From JBBQWS01 sp038210415 (GTDB taxonomy: Bacteria > Actinomycetota > Actinomycetes > Prado026), in the NCBI GenBank assembly GCA_038210415.1, contig JBBQWS010000006.1:1-64000 (forward strand): DNA of 64,000 bases. The letters are read 5' to 3'. The position numbers were made by a program, and so were the translations under genes. Positions 1 through 8,964 of this stretch are shown piece by piece. The notes under the pieces are model-generated. The model did no database searches. It had not been told where the DNA came from and worked only from the letters and a program-made list of their open reading frames with translations. Position 1 is the stretch's first letter. Each line of letters begins with the position of its first letter.

Positions 1-568
1 CGCCGATGTTGCGGGCCAAGAGGCTGGCGCCGAAACCGCCGTCGAAGGAACCCACCCGCGGACCGGTCTGCTGGAAGCGGGCGTTGTCGGCGGCGATCGT
101 CAGGTCGCAGACCACGTGCAGGACGTGGCCGCCCCCGACGGCGTACCCGGCGACCATGGCCACCACCGGCTTCGGCGTCCGCCGGATCTGCACCTGCAGG
201 TCGAGGACGTTCAGCCGGCCGATGCCCTTGCGGGCCACGTCGTCGTCGCCGATGTACCCGTCGTCGCCTCGGATCATCTGGTCACCGCCGGAGCAGAACG
301 CGTAGTCGCCCGCGCCGGTGAGGATGATCACCCCGACCGACGAGTCGTCGCGGGCCAGGTTGAACGCGTGCTGCAGCTCGAACAGGGTCTGCGGGCGGAA
401 CGCGTTTCGCTTCTCCGGCCGGTTGATCGTGATCTTGGCCATGCCCTCGGCGGTCGCGTAGCGGATGTCGGTCCAGTCGCCGAACTCCAGCCACTGCGCC
501 GCGGGACGGATCGTCGAGTGCGCCGGGTCGCCGCCGTCGCTCAGCCGGGGAGGGTCTTGGAGGGTCAC
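1..568 (-). CDS. menB: 1,4-dihydroxy-2-naphthoyl-CoA synthase MenB (3' end cut by window edge)
   Basis: Crotonase-fold enzyme that closes the second ring of menaquinone, converting o-succinylbenzoyl-CoA to dihydroxynaphthoyl-CoA in the cytoplasm. About 189 residues are visible. The minus strand reads an N-terminus containing ITINRPEKRNAFRP, then ILTGAGDYAFCSGGDQ and AMVAGYAVGGGHVLHVVCDLT, and reaches GPRVGSFDGGFGAS, all typical of MenB. A TAG lies four codons upstream in frame, so the GTG at 568 is the earliest possible start. It is divergent from the RadC-like gene, and menE and menA follow on the other strand, which supports the pathway assignment. The C-terminal third is outside the window. 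Confidence 0.95.
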   Translation of the reverse strand, partial: MTLQDPPRLSDGGDPAHSTIRPAAQWLEFGDWTDIRYATAEGMAKITINRPEKRNAFRPQTLFELQHAFNLARDDSSVGVIILTGAGDYAFCSGGDQMIRGDDGYIGDDDVARKGIGRLNVLDLQVQIRRTPKPVVAMVAGYAVGGGHVLHVVCDLTIAADNARFQQTGPRVGSFDGGFGASLLARNIG

Positions 569-627
569 CGGGGCAGCCTACGACGCGGCCCGCCCGACTG
601 TCGGGTCGGTCACCTACCGTCTGGCCA

Positions 628-1308
628 ATGAGCCTTCCGGCAACCTCCATGACCGCCATCCCCTGCGACCAACGACCACGCGAACGTCTGCTCGCGCACG
701 GGGCCGACGTGATGGCCGACGCCGAGCTGCTCGCTGTCCTGCTCGGCACCGGGCACCGCGGCCACAGCGCGCTCGCCGTGGCCCACGACCTCCTCGTCAC
801 GTTCGGCGGCCCGCAGGCGCTTGCCCGGGTTCACCCCGACGAGCTGAGTCGGCAGCCAGGCGTCGGCGCCACCAAGGCAGCCCGGATCAGCGCCGCGTTC
901 GCCCTGGCGGCACGGCTGCGCGGCGGGCCGTCGGGCCGGGTGGTCGTGGGCCTCGCCGAGGTCGCCGAGGTGGTCGCCCCGATGCTCGCCCAGGCCCGGC
1001 GCGAACGCGTCGCCGTCGTCGTCTGCGACTCGACCCGACGGTTGCGGCGGGTGTCGCTGCTCACCCAGGGCTCTCGCGACGAGTGCCTCGCGCCGGTCCC
1101 GGAGATCCTCACCACGGTCCTGCTGGCCGACGGGGCCACCTTTGCGGTCGCCCACAACCACCCATCCGGCGACCTGCGGCCCAGCTCCGCCGACCGCGCG
1201 CTCACCACAGCCCTCGCCGCGGCTGCCGAGCAGGTTCGGCTGGAGTTCCTCGGCCACGCGGTCGTCAGCGGCGCGCACTGGGCCAGCGTGCCCGGGTCGA
1301 GTCCGTAG
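628..1308 (+). CDS. radC: RadC-like JAB/MPN-domain protein
   Basis: 226 residues, the usual RadC length. The N-terminal half has a helix-hairpin-helix-like stretch (QPGVGATKAARISAAF). The C-terminal half carries the complete JAMM metal motif: His176, His178, Ser186 and Asp189 within HNHPSGDLRPSSAD. The name 'DNA repair protein RadC' is historical; the family has a metalloprotease-like fold of uncertain function. The intact ligands argue for an active domain. It starts 59 bases from the divergent menB start and ends 12 bases before menE, so it is probably co-transcribed with menE and menA, an unexpected partner for quinone genes. A second ATG at 649 is an alternative start. Confidence 0.85.
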   Translation: MSLPATSMTAIPCDQRPRERLLAHGADVMADAELLAVLLGTGHRGHSALAVAHDLLVTFGGPQALARVHPDELSRQPGVGATKAARISAAFALAARLRGGPSGRVVVGLAEVAEVVAPMLAQARRERVAVVVCDSTRRLRRVSLLTQGSRDECLAPVPEILTTVLLADGATFAVAHNHPSGDLRPSSADRALTTALAAAAEQVRLEFLGHAVVSGAHWASVPGSSP

Positions 1309-1320
1309 GCTGGTCGCGCC

Positions 1321-2535
1321 ATGGATCCCCGCCCGCTCGTCGCCGCCGAGGTCTCCGGCCGCGAGACCGGCACCGGCGGCGCCGCCGACTGGCTGGTAGG
1401 ACTGGAGCACGCTCTCGCCGGCGCGGGTCCGGGCCTGCTACCTGTTCCTGGCCGGCGCCTGGCGCCGGCCACAGTCCGTTCCCGTCTGGTCGACGCGATG
1501 CGCCCCGACGAGCCACTCGAGCACCCCGGCGTTGCCCTCGTCGTTCCCACCTCGGGGTCCACGGGCGAGCCCAAAGGCGCACTGCTCACCACAGCCGCGA
1601 TCCGGGCGTCGGTGACTGCGACGCGCAACCGGCTGGGCGGCCCCGGACGCTGGGTCCTGGCCATGCCACTGACGCACGTGGCCGGGCTCATGGTCCTGGC
1701 CCGGTCCCTCGACGCCGGCAACGACCCGTACGTCCTCGACCTGTCCGAGGGGTTCGACCCGACCGCGTTCGGGACGCTCAGCAGGCACGCCCGCGCCGAC
1801 GGGGCCGGTCCGCTGTTCACCTCGCTGGTGCCCGCCCAGCTGGCTCTGCTGCTGGCGCACGGCGTCGACCTCGACGGCTACGACGCGATCCTGCTCGGGG
1901 GTGGCGCCGCGCCGCCCGCGCTGCTCGAGGCGGCGGCTGCGGCGGGCGCCAGGGTCGTCACGACCTACGGCATGAGCGAGACGTGCGGCGGGTGCGTCTA
2001 CGACGGGGTTGCGCTCGACGCGGTGACTGTGGCGACCGACGCGGCGGGCCGCGTACGCATCGGCGGACCGACCCTGTTCGTCGGGTACCGCCGTCGGCCG
2101 GACCTCACCGCGGCTGCGCTCGTCGACGGAGAGTTCATGACGGCAGACCTCGGCCGGGTCGACGGTGGCCGGCTGACCGTGCTCGGGCGGGCCGACGACG
2201 TGATCGTCACGGGCGGCGCCAACGTGCCTGCGGGGCAGGTCGCCGACGTGCTGGCGGAGCATCCAGGGGTCCGGGCCTGCGCGGTGGTCGGTGTCGACGA
2301 CCCGACCTGGGGCCAGCGGGTCGTCGCGGTCGTCGAGGCCGTCCCGGGGCCGGCGCCGACCCTGGCCGCGCTGCGGGCGTTCGCCGAGGGCCGGCTGGAG
2401 CCGGCCGCCGTACCCCGAGGGCTGGTCGTGGTGCCGGCGCTTCCCCTGCTCCCGTCCGGCAAGATCGACCGAGAGACGATCAAGGCCATGGCCGGACGCG
2501 CCGGCGGCACGCGCGTCAACCCCGAGGAGAGCTGA
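1321..2535 (+). CDS. menE: o-succinylbenzoate-CoA ligase MenE
   Basis: Adenylate-forming enzyme that activates o-succinylbenzoate with ATP and CoA, producing the substrate of MenB. The ANL-family P-loop TSGSTGEPKG is at residues 77-86. Later come TTYGMSETCGG (A5 region), the hinge-side LTVLGRADDVIVTGG, and the catalytic-lysine region LPSGKIDRETI near the C-terminus. At 404 residues it has the compact length of actinobacterial MenE, shorter than general acyl-CoA ligases, because the N-terminal domain is reduced. The gene ends two bases before menA starts, so the two are surely co-transcribed and probably translationally coupled. Confidence 0.93.
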   Translation: MDPRPLVAAEVSGRETGTGGAADWLVGLEHALAGAGPGLLPVPGRRLAPATVRSRLVDAMRPDEPLEHPGVALVVPTSGSTGEPKGALLTTAAIRASVTATRNRLGGPGRWVLAMPLTHVAGLMVLARSLDAGNDPYVLDLSEGFDPTAFGTLSRHARADGAGPLFTSLVPAQLALLLAHGVDLDGYDAILLGGGAAPPALLEAAAAAGARVVTTYGMSETCGGCVYDGVALDAVTVATDAAGRVRIGGPTLFVGYRRRPDLTAAALVDGEFMTADLGRVDGGRLTVLGRADDVIVTGGANVPAGQVADVLAEHPGVRACAVVGVDDPTWGQRVVAVVEAVPGPAPTLAALRAFAEGRLEPAAVPRGLVVVPALPLLPSGKIDRETIKAMAGRAGGTRVNPEES

Positions 2536-2537
2536 CC

Positions 2538-3407
2538 ATGGCCACCGCCGCCCAGTGGCTCGAAGGGGCCCGACCACGCACGCTGCCCGCCGCCATCGCT
2601 CCGGTGGCTGTCGGCACGGGTGCCGCCGCAGCCGCGTCGTCGGCCGTCCTCTGGAAGGCGCTGGCCGCGCTGCTGGTGTCGCTCGCCCTGCAGGTGGGGG
2701 TCAACTACGCGAACGACTACAGCGACGGCATCCGCGGCACCGACGACGACCGGGTGGGCCCGTTCCGCCTGGTCGGCTCCGGTGCCGCCACACCGTCCAC
2801 CGTACGTTCCGCCGCCTTCCTGGCCTTCGGGGTCGCGGCGCTGACCGGGCTGTGGCTGGCGGTCGCGAGCTCGTGGTGGCTGATTGCCGTCGGGGCCGCA
2901 GCCATCGCCGCGGCGTGGTTCTACACCGGTGGCCCCCGCCCGTACGGCTATGCCGGGCTCGGCGAAGTCTTCGTCTTCGTCTTCTTCGGGCTGGTGGCCG
3001 TCGTCGGCACGACGTACGTCCAGGTCGGGCGGGTCACCGCGCTGGCGATCGGCGTGGCCGTCCCGGTCGGGTTCCTGGCCTGCGCCATCCTCGTCGCCAA
3101 CAACCTGCGCGATATCCCGACCGACACGGCTGCGGGCAAGCGCACCCTGGCGACCCGGCTGGGTGACCTGGCGACTCGGCGGCTCTACGCGGCGCTCGTC
3201 CTGTCGCCGTTCGTCGCACCGCTGGTCCTGGCCGCGGCGAGCCACCGCTGGTGCCTGGTCACGCTGCTCGCGCTGCCGCTGGCCGTCCGCCCGGTCCACA
3301 CGGTGGCGGGCGGCGCCGCGGGCCGGGCGCTGATCGCCGTGCTCAAGGACACCGGGCGCCTACAGCTCGCATACTCCCTGCTCCTCGCCGCGACCCTCAC
3401 CCGGTAG
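2538..3407 (+). CDS. menA: 1,4-dihydroxy-2-naphthoate polyprenyltransferase MenA
   Basis: Integral membrane UbiA-family enzyme that attaches the isoprenoid tail to dihydroxynaphthoate, giving demethylmenaquinone. 289 residues with about eight hydrophobic segments. The first Asp-rich motif is NYANDYSDGIRGTDDD, and the second is NNLRDIPTDTAAGKRTLATRLG; both bind Mg-diphosphate in this family. The N-terminal WLEGARPRTLPAAIAPV is characteristic of MenA. The ATG at 2538 follows the menE stop directly, with GAGGA about 11 bases upstream. It is the last gene of the men group and is followed by the first of three long inverted-repeat elements. Confidence 0.94.
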   Translation: MATAAQWLEGARPRTLPAAIAPVAVGTGAAAAASSAVLWKALAALLVSLALQVGVNYANDYSDGIRGTDDDRVGPFRLVGSGAATPSTVRSAAFLAFGVAALTGLWLAVASSWWLIAVGAAAIAAAWFYTGGPRPYGYAGLGEVFVFVFFGLVAVVGTTYVQVGRVTALAIGVAVPVGFLACAILVANNLRDIPTDTAAGKRTLATRLGDLATRRLYAALVLSPFVAPLVLAAASHRWCLVTLLALPLAVRPVHTVAGGAAGRALIAVLKDTGRLQLAYSLLLAATLTR

Positions 3408-3428
3408 CCCCCGGCCGGCAGCGCCCGC

Positions 3429-3604
3429 CCCCCACCCTTCCGCCACATGGGTCCCCTCATGCCACTAGGCAGCACCCTGCCTCCCCCGTCGGGCCGCGAC
3501 CGTGACTGTGACGAACCAGTCCCGACGGCCTCGCCGAGTTCGATGAGTGGCGCGCGAACGCGGTCTAGTGGCATGAGGGGACCCCTGTGGCGGAAGGGTG
3601 GGGG
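3429..3604. repeat. Long inverted-repeat element, copy 1
   Basis: Two 40-base arms (3429-3468 and 3565-3604) are complementary with one mismatch and flank a 96-base spacer. The arms share the core AAGGGTCCCCTCATGCCA with two other elements in this window; this copy reads ATGGG or AGGGG where the others have AAGGG. The element fills the gap between convergent genes menA and the DUF4229 gene, 24 bases beyond the latter's stop. A stem this long could act as a two-way terminator, an RNA-stability structure or a MITE-like mobile unit; the sequence does not decide between these. Confidence 0.85.
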
Positions 3605-3628
3605 CCCTCGTGGCGGGGAGCTTGGGGG

Positions 3629-3946
3629 TTAGTCGGGGACCGAGTCGGTGGGTGGGTCTGCCGGGGATTCGGCCTGCTGCGCGCGCAGGCGGTCGTCGAG
3701 CTCGTCCTCGGCGCGGGTGCGCTCGTCCATCGAGGCCTGCAGCCGCGACGCCCGGCCCGCCACCCGGGCCGCCATCTGGTTGCGCGGTCCACCCAGCAGG
3801 ACGTACGAGAGCAGCCCGGAGATCAAGAACCCGAGGACGAACAGCAGCAGACCCCGAGCGCCGAGCACCGCAAGCACCATCACGCAGGCGGCGAACAGCA
3901 GGAACCGCGACGCGGAGTAGATCAGGACGGGGCTCGGGCGCTTCAC
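3629..3946 (-). CDS. DUF4229-type small membrane protein
   Basis: 105 residues if translation begins at the GTG at 3946, which directly follows a run of G that can act as ribosome-binding site. An upstream in-frame start at 3988 would add 14 unconvincing residues. Two hydrophobic helices (SRFLLFAACVMVLAVLGARG and LLLFVLGFLISGLLSYVLL) are joined by a short turn. They are followed by an Arg/Glu-rich, probably helical cytoplasmic tail (RASRLQASMDERTRAEDELDDRL). The SYVLL-G-P-R-x-Q pattern after helix two matches the actinobacterial DUF4229 family as remembered. Function unknown. It is convergent with menA and divergent from the following PLDc_N-type gene. Confidence 0.75.
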   Translation of the reverse strand: MKRPSPVLIYSASRFLLFAACVMVLAVLGARGLLLFVLGFLISGLLSYVLLGGPRNQMAARVAGRASRLQASMDERTRAEDELDDRLRAQQAESPADPPTDSVPD

Positions 3947-4044
3947 CCCCCGATTGTGACCCAGCCGTGCCCGGACACGGACAAGCACCCCCGCGCCACC
4001 CGACGTACGCTGATGGGAGGCAACCAGTTCGGAGGGGAGACGGA

Positions 4045-4317
4045 GTGCTCAGAGTGCTCGTCACGGTGGGATTGCTGTCGTTCGCCGTCTGGGCCGCGCT
4101 CGACGTGCTGCAGACCCCGGTTGCCCGGGTCCAGCTGCTGCCCAAGACCTTGTGGTTCGCGCTCACGCTGGTGCCGCTGGTCGGCGCGCTCGCCTGGCTC
4201 ACCCTGGGCCGGACGGTCGTCGCGCGGGTCCGCCCTCCGGTGCGGCCGGTGGCCCCCGACGACGACCCTGACTTCTTGCGCGGCCTCGGCGACAGCTTCG
4301 ACCGGCCTCCCGACTAG
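4045..4317 (+). CDS. PLDc_N-domain small membrane protein
   Basis: 90 residues. The GTG start is supported by a strong GGAGGGGA at 4031-4038, seven bases upstream. There are two hydrophobic segments: LVTVGLLSFAVWAALDVL, then ALTLVPLVGALAWLTLG followed by an R-rich turn. The order W-A-L-D-V ... P-L-V-G-x-x-x-W-L-x-x-G-R is the pattern of the phospholipase D N-terminal (PLDc_N) membrane module, which often stands alone in actinobacteria. The tail is short and acidic (DDDPDFLRGLGDSFDRPPD). No catalytic HKD motif is present, so no enzyme activity is implied. It is convergent with ccsB, 22 bases away. Confidence 0.75.
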   Translation: MLRVLVTVGLLSFAVWAALDVLQTPVARVQLLPKTLWFALTLVPLVGALAWLTLGRTVVARVRPPVRPVAPDDDPDFLRGLGDSFDRPPD

Positions 4318-4339
4318 GGACCGAAGCGCACCACGCGGG

Positions 4340-5379
4340 CTACTTGTTCGGCAGGCCGCCGTAGGAGTGCAGGCCGGTGAACCAGATGTTCACGCCGAAG
4401 TAATTGAAGACGAAGCAGGACAGGCCGAGCAGCGCGATCGCCGCCGCCTTCCGTCCGCTCCAGCCGGCCGTGGCCCGGGCATGCAGGTAGCCGGCGAAGA
4501 CCACCCACGTGATGAAGGCCCAGGTCTCCTTGGGGTCCCAGTTCCAGTACCGGCCCCAGGCGTTCTCGGCCCAGATCGCACCCGCGACGATGGCGAACGT
4601 CCACAGCGGGAAGACGAACGCGAACAGCCGGTACGCGGACTGGTCGAGCTGGTCGGACGGCGGCAGCCGTCGGGACAGCCGGTTCGTGACGCCGCGCCGC
4701 TCCCAGCGGTCCTGAAGCAGGTACATCACGGTGACGACTCCGCCGAGGCTGAAGACACCGCCGCAGACGATCGCCGCGGCGACGTGGATCACCAGCCAGT
4801 ACGACTTCAACGCGGGCACCAGAGGGCCCGCCGGCACGTAGAGGAAGGTGATGGCCGCGCCGAGGGTCAGCAGGACCGGAACGATGACGAACGTGCCGAG
4901 GTAACGCAGCTCGGGCCGGCGCCGGGTCACGGCGACGAACACGGCCAGCACGACCATCGCGGACGCCACCGAGAACTCGTACATGTTGCCCCAGGGCGCC
5001 CGCCGCGCTGCCAACCCTCGGCCGACCATGCTGAGCACCATCAGCAGCAGGCCGAGGCGGGTCAGCGAGAACGCGACTCCGCCGAACTGGTCGGCACGGC
5101 GCTGGCGCTCAGGAGCGGCCTGGCGCACGGCTTCGGCGCCGTCGAGGTGGCGGGCGACCGGAACCGCTGTCAGCGGACCGTTCGCGGCACCGGCGGCAAC
5201 AGCGCCACCCGCGGCCACCAGCACCTTTGACTCCCGAGCGGCCAACGCTGCGACCCCACGGCCGACCCGGCTCCGGGTGCCGAACGCGAGCTCGGCGGCG
5301 TACGCGAACATCGCGATCGTGAGGACACCCATCGCGCCATAGACGAGCCCGTTGCTCAGCTGGGCGAAGGTCTGCTGGC

Positions 5380-5383
<4 letters not shown>
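4340..5383 (-). CDS. ccsB: Cytochrome c biogenesis protein CcsB (CcsA/ResC-type heme handler)
   Basis: 347-residue multi-pass membrane protein that carries heme to the outer face of the membrane and, with ResB, joins it to apocytochrome c. The tryptophan-rich WWD signature is clear in WAENAWGRYWNWDPKETWAF, followed by ITWVVFAGYLHARATAGW. Conserved His residues occur in predicted membrane segments (for example LVIHVAAAIVCGG). The GTG start at 5383 overlaps the resB stop in a GTGA tetranucleotide, so the pair is translationally coupled. It is the last gene of the leftward hemL-to-ccsB chain. Confidence 0.93.
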
Positions 5384-6950
<1,567 letters not shown>

Positions 6951-6954
<4 letters not shown>

Positions 6955-7715
6955 AGCACCAGTCCGTAACCGCTGAACCAGCCGCGCAGGCCGCTGATCC
7001 AGGTGCCCCACAGACCGGTGACGAGCAGGACGCCGACGGCGACGAGCAACAGCCCCCCGAAAGTGGTGACGGCACGGTAGTGCCGCTTCACCCAGCCGAT
7101 CGCCCCGGCGGACCTGCGGAATGCCAACCCCACCAGGATGAACGGGATGCCCAGCCCCAGGCTGTAGACCACGGCGAGCAGCGCGCCCCGAGCCGCGGAG
7201 CCCTCGGTCAGCGCCAGCGTCTGGACGGCACCGAGGGTCGGGCCGATACAGGGGGTCCAGCCGAGGCCGAACACGAGGCCGAGCAACGGCGCCCCGGCCA
7301 GCCCGAGCGTCGTGGGTACGGTGTGGAAGCGGACGTCGCGCTGGAGGCCGGGCACCAGGCCCATGAACGCGAACCCGAGCACGATGGTGACGACGCCCAG
7401 TACTTTGGTGAGGACGTCCTGGTGCTCGCGGAGCAGCCCGCCGAGCCCGCCGAAGGCCAGCCCGAACGACACGAACACCACGGTGAACCCGAGCACGAAC
7501 AGGACCGACCCGAGCAGCACCCTGCCCTTGCGTGCCTCTCCGAGGTCGGCACCGACCATGCCCGTGACGTACGAGAGGTAGCCCGGCACCAGCGGCAGGA
7601 CGCACGGCGACGCGAACGACAGAGCACCTGCCACGAGCGCGATCGGGAGCGCCAGCAGCAACGACCCCGAGGCGACGGTCTGAGTCACGTCGGCGGCAAC
7701 CATTGCGGTGGTCAT
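6951..7715 (-). CDS. ccdA: Thiol-disulfide membrane transporter CcdA
   Basis: 254 residues with about six membrane helices. CcdA/DsbD-type proteins pass reducing equivalents from cytoplasmic thioredoxin across the membrane so that apocytochrome c cysteines stay reduced for heme attachment. The two redox cysteines are in LSFASPCVLPLVPGYLSYV near the N-terminus and LGWTPCIGPTLGAV in the second half, both in the Pro-Cys/Cys-x-x-P contexts of the family. The ATG at 7715 shares one base with the tlpA stop, and the stop overlaps resB. The partner reductase is therefore probably the adjacent TlpA-like lipoprotein. Confidence 0.95.
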
Positions 7716-8317
7716 CAGGGTTCGGCCACCAGCGACTGCAGCAGCGCGGTGAGCCGCGGCACGGTGATCGGCCCGAGGATCCGCGCCGCCAGCCGACCCT
7801 CGCGGTCGACGACCAGAGTGCTCGGGATGGCGTCGGGCGGCAGCGTGCCGTTGGTCGTGAAGGCCAACCCGATCGTGCCGTCGCGGTCAAGGACGGTGGG
7901 GTAGGTGGACTTGATCGCGGCGGCGTACGCCCGAGCAGCCGCTTCGTCGTTCTCCTTCGCATTGATCCCGACGAACTGCACGCCCTGAGGCGCCAAGGCC
8001 GTGGAGACCGACACCAGCCCCGGCCCTTCGGCCCGGCACGGCGGGCACCACGACGCCCAGAAGTTGAGCACCACCAACGACTTCTTGTGGTCGGCCAGCG
8101 TGAAGGTCTTGCCGTCGAAGGTCGTGCCGGTGACCGTGGGGGCGGGCTTCCGGTCAGCCGGAGCGACCCGGGTGATCGTCGCCTCGCCCGCCGCCTCGCT
8201 GACTGTGCCCGGGCTCGGGCTCGAGCCGCAGCCCGCCAGCACCACCGTCACCGATGCGGCAGCGGCGGCCAGCAGCCGCCGGCCCCACCGGGACGGCTCA
8301 GCGTTCCGGACGGTCAT
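7715..8317 (-). CDS. TlpA/ResA-type thioredoxin lipoprotein
   Basis: 200 residues. The N-terminus RRLLAAAAASVTVVLAGC is a lipoprotein signal with the lipobox cysteine at residue 30, so the protein should be anchored on the outer face of the membrane. The thioredoxin fold follows, with the redox motif WASWCPPC at about residues 87-94 and a cis-proline region (DAIPSTLVVDREGR). In this cluster it most likely reduces apocytochrome c, taking electrons from CcdA (inferred from context; equivalent to ResA). The ATG at 8317 starts directly before the signal peptide and shares one base with the stop of the upstream phosphatase. Confidence 0.9.
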   Translation of the reverse strand: MTVRNAEPSRWGRRLLAAAAASVTVVLAGCGSSPSPGTVSEAAGEATITRVAPADRKPAPTVTGTTFDGKTFTLADHKKSLVVLNFWASWCPPCRAEGPGLVSVSTALAPQGVQFVGINAKENDEAAARAYAAAIKSTYPTVLDRDGTIGLAFTTNGTLPPDAIPSTLVVDREGRLAARILGPITVPRLTALLQSLVAEP

Positions 8318-8964
8318 CAGGCCCCCGACACCTGGCTCGCACCGGGCAGCAACCCTCGGGCGGGCTCGGAGTAGGAGACCGCGACAATCTCCGGACCCGA
8401 GTAGGTGAACGACGTGATGCTGGCCAGGCTGCACTCGCGGTGCCGCGGGTCGTGCCACAGGTGCAGACCCTCGACGAAGCGCCGGGTGATCCAGATCGGT
8501 GACTGGTGGCTGACAGCGACGGCTTCATGGCCCTCGGCAGCGTCGCGGGCGTCGGCGAGCGCGGCCAGCACCCGGGCTGCCTGCCTCTGGTACGGCTCAC
8601 CCCACGAAGGGGTGAACGGGTTGCGCAGGTGCACCCAGTGCTTGGGGTGGCGTAGCGAACCGTCGCCGACGCCGAACTTCATGCCCTGGAAGTAGTTGCC
8701 GGCCTCGATCAACCGCTGGTCGGCCGAGACGGGCAGCCCCACGGCCGCGGCGATCGGCACGGCGGTCTCCTGCGCGCGTTCGAGCGGCGACGCGACGACG
8801 TGGGTGATGTCGCGGTCGCGAAGCGACTCGGCCACCAGGTCGGCCATCTGCCGGCCCAGCTCGGAGAGGTGGTAGCCCGGCAGCCGTCCGTAGAGGATCC
8901 CGTCGGGGTTGAACACCTCTCCGTGCCGCATCAGGTGGACGATCGTGGTCGGTGCGGCGGTCAC
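8317..8964 (-). CDS. Histidine phosphatase family (phosphoglycerate mutase-like) protein
   Basis: 215 residues. The catalytic RHG motif is in VHLMRHGEVFNPDG, and the second histidine is in EAVAVSHQSPIWITRR. The pair ASPLERAQETA is the conserved arginine/glutamate loop of this superfamily. The substrate cannot be read from sequence; members include small-molecule phosphatases as well as mutases. The GTG at 8964 overlaps the hemL stop by four bases and the stop overlaps the tlpA start by one. It is thus embedded in the chain hemL > phosphatase > tlpA > ccdA > resB > ccsB, the same order remembered for Rv0524-Rv0529. Confidence 0.88.
   Translation of the reverse strand: MTAAPTTIVHLMRHGEVFNPDGILYGRLPGYHLSELGRQMADLVAESLRDRDITHVVASPLERAQETAVPIAAAVGLPVSADQRLIEAGNYFQGMKFGVGDGSLRHPKHWVHLRNPFTPSWGEPYQRQAARVLAALADARDAAEGHEAVAVSHQSPIWITRRFVEGLHLWHDPRHRECSLASITSFTYSGPEIVAVSYSEPARGLLPGASQVSGA

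Noticed and set aside
465..3407. A single 980-codon rightward frame covering radC, menE and menA
   Set aside because: Only its last 289 codons are a real protein (MenA); the earlier part is Arg/Pro/Gly-rich noise across two well-conserved genes in another frame.
3469..3564. A gene inside the spacer of inverted-repeat element 1
   Set aside because: Short frames exist but none has a ribosome-binding site or similarity to the spacers of copies 2 and 3.
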